NCBI GenBank assembly: GCA_009760885.1
Contig: CM019713.1
Location: forward strand, 5,524,996-5,588,995
Direction: 5' to 3'
DNA from: Achatina immaculata
Taxonomy: Eukaryota; Mollusca; Gastropoda; Stylommatophora; Achatinidae
DNA: 64,000 nt
How positions within the stretch are numbered: the first letter of the stretch is position 1; each line of letters begins with the position of its first letter. The translations under genes and the position numbers were made by a program. Below, piece after piece: positions 58,220 to 64,000 of this stretch. Below the pieces are notes generated by a model. The model ran no database searches, was not told where the DNA came from, and worked only from the letters and a program-made list of their open reading frames with translations.

Positions 58220-59160
58220 GTAAGTAGTATAAGCTGAATGGTAAAGTGGCTGGTTGGTGGTGCAGGCTCTACTTCAGAAAATAAGATTATGTGAAATTGA
58301 TCAGTTCTGAAAATACAAATAAACTGGTACATTTTTGGGTTTTTTGAAAAAAAAACCAAAATTGTTTTGAAGGTGGATTTTTCTCCTCCTAAGTTTTGGT
58401 TGTCATCTCATGAATGCTGCACCTAGCACCCAGATATAGATTTGGAGACTGATAGACATATTTGGAAACTCTTGGTGATGTTCCATCTCTGCATAGTGTG
58501 AAAGAGCTTGAATAATATATGGTACAACAGTAAAGCTATAAAAACTGAAAATTAACATAGAACCAGTGAACCAATATATATATATATATCCAGCATGTGA
58601 TGATGATCTGTCTAACCAATACGACAGACTGTTGGAACAACTAGCTGCAGTCTGGACACAAGGTGAAAGGACAAGCCAAATTCATACTCAAAATACTTCG
58701 TAAATATTGGTCAGCCACTAGTATTTCTTTGCCATATTGATGCATAGAACAGTTGGCAGGGAGACCATGGCAGATTTACCAGGCAATATAGAAATAAGTG
58801 TCATCTTGGCAGGCCAGAAGATGATGTCCATTTAATAAATAGTCACATACAAGCTAAGAATGAAGGAATGACATGCTAACCAAGTGCCTCAGAGCAAATA
58901 AAATACAATGGATAAGTGGTATGAACATCAACAGACTGGAGATTAGGTATTGGATTTAGGGGAGTTCGCCAAATTTGAAAGGGTTGCAACATTTTCATTT
59001 GGATACTTGTCAGATTGCTCAGGAAGCTGCATGGTGGTTCTGCTGTTTACACAGCATTCTTCTCCTTCTCCTCATAGTTTTAAATATGATGTATCAAACT
59101 ACCTGTTCTATGTACATTGGTTTCTTTTTTAAAGAGAAATTTTATGCCTGTTTGGAACAG
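58220..59160. other. Intron 13, unassigned
   Basis: Only a short (AT)n at 58576-58590 is recognised. Confidence 0.4.
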
Positions 59161-59236
59161 AATTTATGAGGCACTCCATGACAGAGCAGGCAAGAATGCT
59201 AAAGAACTTACAGTTGAGAAAGGTGACATTTTGCAG
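59161..59236 (+). CDS. EPS8: EPS8 exon 14, first half of SH3
   Basis: The acceptor is tttggaacag (AG 59159-59160) and the donor is gtatgt (59237). It enters in phase 2 (completing Ile) and ends in phase 0. It encodes IYEALHDRAGKNAKELTVEK, then GDILQ. This is the SH3 N-terminal half: the ALYDY-like ALHD, the RT loop with NAKELTVEKGD, and the start of the next strand. Confidence 0.95.
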
Positions 59237-59567
59237 GTATGTTTTATCTAGGCAAAATTATAGCAACAAGCTAAACTGCATATGGCATTCTTCTGTTCTT
59301 TATTTTTTTGCCCTTCAGTAATTTCTCATATAATGTTTTTATTTATTTTTTATGTTTATATCTGGCAGAAAATTTATGGCTTGGTAAAAACTGTGATCAA
59401 CAGAAATAATATTTTCCACTAATATTTTTATATAAAAATTCTTAAAAAAAAACAAAAACATAAATTTACATTGTTTTTAATGTAACAAGTAACCAGCAGA
59501 ATGTAACAAGTTTTTTCCAAATTTGAGTTGCTTATTTTACTTATTAATTCCTTCTTGCTGTTACCTT

Positions 59568-59664
59568 TTTTGTTCCAAGACTTTTCAGGTGATGCATTGA
59601 TTTGTTTAGTCTTTCTTTGTTCCAAGACTTTTCAGGTGATGCATTGATTTGTTTAGTCTTTCTT
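59568..59664 (+). repeat. Direct duplication of about 48 bp
   Basis: Two copies of a segment starting tttgttccaagacttttcag occur back to back in intron 14. Confidence 0.85.
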
Positions 59665-60039
59665 TGGCTTCAGCATTGCTTTTTTCTCAAAAACCTTATT
59701 TACTTTACTGCTTTATTTGTTATTCAGAAAGTATTGTTAAAATAAAGGTAGTGTTAGCTAATCTGTCTGTGCACTAGAGGATATTGTGGTCTGCATCATG
59801 TTTGGCTGCTTTGCATTCCTCAGATTCAACAAGAGGTCACATATTCATTTCTACAACTGGGTGACTGCGGTTGTTGTGGCCTAAATTTGAACCATTGATA
59901 GATGTGTGTGCTAATCTTTTTCATGCTTAGGCACCCTGTTAGAGTGATTGTTGTCTTGTTTTGTCTTGTCTCTTTCCTCAGCTACCTTTCTGTGAGGCAA
60001 ATAGATTTCTTGATAGGACTTGGCAGTTTGCTTCATATA

Positions 60040-60297
60040 TGGGGTATTTCTTCTTAATATCCCATTTCCATAGCATTAAGGCATATTGGGGAATACAGTG
60101 TTAGGCCTGTATTTTCCATGACCGTAGGCACATGAAAGTGTGATGTGGTCAGTATCATACCTGGCTGCTTTACCTTCCCAGATTTTTCTGGTACCCATTT
60201 TTAGAGGCTGAGTAAACCCTTGTAGGACTGAACCTGGTACCACTGGATTAGTAAACTGAGCATCTAACCATTCAGCTAACCAGGCTACCCTAGTGAT
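60040..60297 (-). mobile_element. tRNA-derived SINE
   Basis: The minus strand reads tRNA-like head, core and tail of the main family (on the plus strand: gtgtgatgtggtcagtatca; ctggtacccatttttagagg; cctggtaccactgg; attcagctaaccaggc). CpGs of the 31 kb copies are TpG or CpA here (gagcatct versus gagcgcct). Confidence 0.78.
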
Positions 60298-60550
60298 TGT
60301 TAATAATATCTAATTTTACAGAATTTTCTAGCCTAAAATCATGCAGGTAGCTTTGGGTCAGCAATTTTTATCATTATTTTTTTTTTTTTATGTCAACAGA
60401 GCTTTGTTATAGTTATATTGTTTAGAAGAGAATTTTACATTTAGCCACAGTTTATTTTGAGTCTTTGTAGAGAGTGTTATATGTTTTTGATAACTTGTTC
60501 TTAGTGTTATATATATAATGTAACATTACAGTGATTGGGTCTCTTGTCAG

Positions 60551-60646
60551 GTCTTGGAGAACAGCAAGAACTGGTGGAGACTTCGTAACTATAAAGGAGA
60601 GGTTGGATTTGCCCCTTACACAATATTGAAAGCCATAAAAACAGAG
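60551..60646 (+). CDS. EPS8: EPS8 exon 15, second half of SH3
   Basis: The acceptor is gtctcttgtcag (AG 60549-60550) and the donor is gttagg (60647). It has 32 codons, phase 0 both sides. It encodes VLENSKNWWRLRNYKGEVGF and APYTILKAIKTE. The WW pair, the Gly-Phe-x-Pro (GFAP) and the Tyr positions are typical SH3 residues; vertebrate EPS8 has the similar 'WWK.RN..G..GFVPNNIL'. Read-through beyond the donor hits a stop at about 60665, so the gene must continue in an exon outside the window or in one I cannot recognise. Confidence 0.95.
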
Positions 60647-61486
60647 GTTAGGGAGATATCTTTGTAGTATTTCTGGAGCTTCCAGAATAATTTTGTGTGT
60701 AATGAGCTTGTGTTTGCGTTAGAGCAGGGTTAATGTAAGTGAGCTCACTGGTGTTGTGTGCAGTGTTATGTGTATGCATATATTATGTATATCTTAGTTT
60801 TGGATATTAATGGCTTCAGTGGACTTGGTAATGAAAATCCTTCCTGTATGTGTTTCTTTTGTGTTTGCTGATGGTATTGAAGCAGGTGCATGTAAAATGT
60901 TTGTGTTGCTTGTCAGGTAATTATCTTACTCAGCCACTTCTCTCAGAGCTGATTATATCAGAATTTGAATGACAGTTATGAACGCAATGACAGGTCATGT
61001 GGGTGTTAAAACTTGTCTTCGTCCTGGATATAACTAGTTCAAGAGCTTCAAGTTTTGTAATTAACAGGGGATGATACAACACTGACAGGAACATTTCACA
61101 ACTTGTCCCCACAGACCCTGTACAATGTTTGAAATAGTAATTAACAGTTTTTGTCTTTTTTTTTTTTTTTTAACCTCCCAAGTTCAACCTACATGGTTTT
61201 TAGCATAATCACACCTTTGTGGGCTGACTTTTATATTATAATCTGTATTTCCTTGCAAGCACTGTTGTCTGTAAGTTCAGTGTAATGCACGTTGCCTTGT
61301 CACTAAGGCAGGTATTCTCCATTTTTTCAGAAGCAGTTCTCTGTTCCTCACATCCCCCCCCCCCCCAAAAAAAATCTCCCACACCGATGAGACCCTAGTG
61401 GTACTTGTTGCAAGAAATTGTTTGTGCTAACCAGTGTCTGACAGCTAAAGAAGTAGCAGAGGATGTAGGAATAGCAGTTCTTACTT
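60647..61486. other. Intron after exon 15, unassigned
   Basis: A C-run/A-run at 61357-61374 and T-runs. No exon found. Confidence 0.4.
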
Positions 61487-61727
61487 TTATAACTGATCAC
61501 TTCAGTCTCTCAGTTTATGTGATCTGATTTATACATGTATGTACATGTTGTATCAACAGGGTTATAACTGATCACTTCAGTCTCTCAGTTTATGTGATCT
61601 GATTTATACATGTATGTACATGTTGTATCAACAGGGTTATAACTGATCACTTCAGTCTCTCAGTTTATGTGATCTGATTTATACATGTATGTACGTGTTG
61701 TATCAACAGGGTTATAACTGATCTGAG
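61487..61727 (+). repeat. 75-bp tandem repeat, just over 3 copies
   Basis: ttataactgatcacttcag recurs at 61487, 61562 and 61637, with a partial fourth at 61712. Copies are nearly identical. Confidence 0.95.
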
Positions 61728-62044
61728 GTATTACTTGGTTATGAAACTTTCTACACATATTTAGGTAAACATTTTACATAGAGTCAGACTGATGTATTTT
61801 TTTTTTCAAAAGTAATTTAGTGAATTCTAACAATACACAGATCACATTCAGTTGTGTAACTTCTGCATGCACTAACAATAGTAGTGGTTGTTGGTGATGT
61901 AGTTGGTTATTCTATTGTGAACAGAAGGATGGTACAGGTTCACATTCCTTTTTGCCCCAAGTCCTATGGAATAGGTTAATTTTGGATACCAGTATTTTTT
62001 GTTTTTTTTAAAGACTATGGGAAGTTATTTCTGTACAGAGCATA

Positions 62045-62895
62045 CAAGGCCTATCAAAAAAGCCAGACTTTGCAAAAGATAGTTTGTTTTTTTTGCTTTA
62101 CTTAAAAGTTAGTCAGATTTGTCTCCTTTGAAATGGCTCTCTCCACTGTTGATACACTGCTCCCAACATACTTCTGGTTTCTGAATTCATCCTGGAACTG
62201 GGACAGCAATCATGTCTGATGGAGAATTTTCTTTGATCTCATCTGTGATTTAAATGATGACCTTTAAGGGTGGATTTCAACTCTGGGAACAGAAAAGTAT
62301 CTGCAGGAAATTTTCAGAAAGTTATTGTTGACACTGAAATGTTCAAACAGCTCCTGATTGATTGTGACTTGGTTCTCATTTTGTTATCTGTCAGCATGAA
62401 CTTTTACAAATTCCTACTTCATCGGACTCTTCATGGATAGGCAAGCACTAATTTGAGTGAATTAAAGAACTCACTTTCTCAGTGTGATCATCATCCATGG
62501 ATGTGGAAGGTTGTTCAGATTGGGGATCATCTTCTGTGAAAGTTCTTCAAGATTTGAAATGTTGGTACCACTTGTGGCACTGAATGGTGCAAACAATTGC
62601 TCTCATAGGCCTGTTGAAGCATTTGAAAAATTTCAGTAAAAGTTTTACCTAATCTGAAACAGAACTTCACCAAACACTTTACTCTTCAAGATCCTTCATT
62701 GCTCAACATATCAAAAATTGACAAATGCATTACCAAGACATTCACTATACTGCATGTAGATCGATGACTAATGGTTGTGGCATGATGCAACTATTATTAA
62801 AATTAAAGTCAAGGCCACAGTCACACACACAAGCTGTAGCTAATTAATGCTTCCTTTGTTGCTGTGTGATGTTCTTTTTTTTTGGACAGGCCTTG
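62045..62895 (-). pseudogene. Mariner-like transposon relic with TA-flanked ends
   Basis: The left end CAAGGCCTATCAAAAAA and the right end, reversed, CAAGGCCTGTCCAAAAAA form inverted repeats. A TA sits outside each (62043-62044 and 62896-62897), the Tc1/mariner signature. On the minus strand, broken frames read KTFTEIFQMLQQAYESNC, WYQHFKSGRT and, near the left end, VCWEQCINSGESHFKGDKSD, resembling mariner N- and C-termini. At 851 bp it is shorter than a full mariner and lacks most of the catalytic core. Confidence 0.75.
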
Positions 62896-63631
62896 TATCT
62901 CCTGTATTATGATTTGAAATGAAAGTGGGATTATTATAAAACGTGGAAAACTTAATTTCAGTTATTTCTAAGCTAAACATAAAGTGAAATTTTAATTTAA
63001 AAAAAAGGAGAAGCATTAAAACTAGGCTAAACTTCTAAACAATCATATACAGTAAAAGATATATTAGTGGTTTTATTGAGAAACCAGTGGAAGAGTTATA
63101 TTCATGTTGTATGATAAAACTTACGGGTTTTGGAGCTTTTCGAATTCAAGTGAAGGATTGTGAGCCTGTAACTTCTGTATATGTTTGTGTGTATATTTGG
63201 TGGCAGTGGTGGCGGTGGAGCTTAGGTCCTGGAACGATGTATTTTGTATGTAGCTGTAGTAATTTTTAAATTTACATGTGGTCTTAGCATTACTATTTTC
63301 CTAAAGTGCAGTCATAGTGCATTTTTTTTCCTTTTCATACACTGAAATCAAATGCCTAATCCTGTTTTTTTTAGAGCTACTTAATATTAATAGCTAGAAC
63401 TTTCTTGTTTAATTCATTATTTTAAAATCTCTGCATCTTTGTTTGCTGAAGCAGATATACTCAATTGTCACTTTATGTGTGAAGGAAATTTTACCCACAT
63501 TATTAAAAAATGAGAGTGTTAAATATTTTGCCAAGTTTTAGGTTTAAAGCTGTATATTTTATTTGCTTATATGATTGATGACCTTTATATTTGCAAATTG
63601 AAATTGGAAAGTCTGACTGATTCCTTTATTA

Positions 63632-63900
63632 GTAAAAGGTAAAATCCCCATTTCCATGCCATCAAGGCATATTGGGCATATGGTGTTAGGCCCATATTTC
63701 CAAGACCTTCAGCACATGAAAGTGTGATGTGGTCAGTATTACACTTCCTAAAGTTCTCTGATACCCATTTTTAGAGGCTGGATGGAGCCTGGGGCCTTTT
63801 TTGGTGTGTACGTGAAAAAATCCCACTGCTGGGACTTGAACCTGGTACCACCAGATTAATAAACCAAGTATCTAACTACTCAGCTAACCAGGCTGCCTTC
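63632..63900 (-). mobile_element. tRNA-derived SINE
   Basis: Same family and orientation as 60040-60297. Plus-strand landmarks: gtgtgatgtggtcagtatta, acccatttttagaggctgga, cctggtaccaccagatt and actcagctaaccaggctgcc. Confidence 0.78.
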
Positions 63901-64000
63901 ATTATTAGTGGATGAGCTTTATTTATTTATTTTTTTAACAAGCAGAGAATTGATAGACTTTTCATATGAAGGTTTGGAACATAGAGGGGTGGTAGGGTGT

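Larger units (their letters stand above)
822..60646 (+). other. EPS8: EPS8-family gene, 15 recognised exons, 3' end beyond window
   Basis: The gene encodes an EPS8-like adaptor. In characterised relatives it is cytoplasmic, binds Abi1 through its SH3 domain, takes part in Rac activation with Sos1, and caps or bundles actin through its C-terminus. The exons give, in order, an acidic/arginine-rich N-terminus (about residues 1-85), a PTB domain (about 85-215), a Gln/Thr-rich linker, a helical lysine-rich segment (LNHCFDDIEKFVARLQQAAE), a conserved middle region (RARPPP, FQKFK, LVHFLFTPL), a GFEP-rich linker, and an SH3 domain (ALHD, NWWRLRN, GFAPYTIL). All junctions have GT-AG sites and compatible phases except between 41535 and 48495, where an exon is missing from my model. 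The last exon seen is the second half of the SH3. Family members continue for some 200-300 residues, so the end is off-window. EPS8 and EPS8-like paralogs cannot be separated here; invertebrates usually carry one gene. Confidence 0.93.

Noticed and set aside
60720..60740. A microexon-like gagcag / 7 bases / gtaagt pattern.
   Set aside because: No pyrimidine tract, and the length breaks phase.
61090..61128. Possible short terminal exon after cttgtccccacag, reading Thr-Leu-Tyr-Asn-Val-stop in phase with exon 15.
   Set aside because: Would truncate the protein right after the SH3; nothing supports it beyond an AG.

Overview
The window is animal nuclear DNA, most likely from a lophotrochozoan invertebrate such as a mollusc. 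The evidence is large introns with GT-AG splice sites, dense interspersed repeats (RTE-type LINEs, Penelope-like elements, tRNA-derived SINEs, hAT and Tc1/mariner relics, Helitron-like elements) and a metazoan signalling gene. No sequence search was possible, so the taxon is an inference.

One host gene runs left to right through nearly the whole window: an EPS8-family adaptor (PTB domain, EPS8 middle region, SH3 domain; actin regulation through Abi1/Sos1 in characterised relatives). I can place 15 exons between 822 and 60646, about 2.09 kb of coding sequence (about 695 codons). Splice phases match at every junction but one. The start codon at 866 follows an in-frame stop in the same exon. The junction 41535 -> 48495 is phase-incompatible, so at least one further exon in that 7 kb intron is missing from my model. 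The C-terminal part of the family (proline-rich linker and SAM-like actin-binding effector region) lies beyond 64000.

Layout. 1-821: upstream flank or first intron with two LINE 3' ends. 822-4091: exons 1-2, with a LINE fragment, a dead Tc1-like transposon and a Helitron-like element between them. 4092-12282: intron 2 with LINE fragments, the longest with a readable reverse transcriptase. 12283-24475: exons 3-4 around an intron with 34-, 30- and 46-bp tandem arrays and hAT-like relics. 24476-39398: the largest intron, with nested LINEs, a Penelope-like relic carrying a GIY-YIG domain, a threefold tandem duplication of a SINE-bearing segment, an inverse Helitron-like copy and a hAT MITE with clear target duplications. 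39399-60646: exons 5-15 in shorter introns, with a Penelope-like insertion inside a LINE and a SINE/hAT/SINE nest. 60647-64000: an intron with a 75-bp tandem repeat, a mariner-like relic with intact TA-flanked ends, and a SINE.

At large scale, CpG dinucleotides are frequent from about 8.3 to 38.5 kb and scarce on both sides. Paired copies of the same hAT and SINE families show the same contrast. This suggests a hypomethylated block in the 5' introns of a methylated gene. I found no second host gene, structural RNA gene or CRISPR array.
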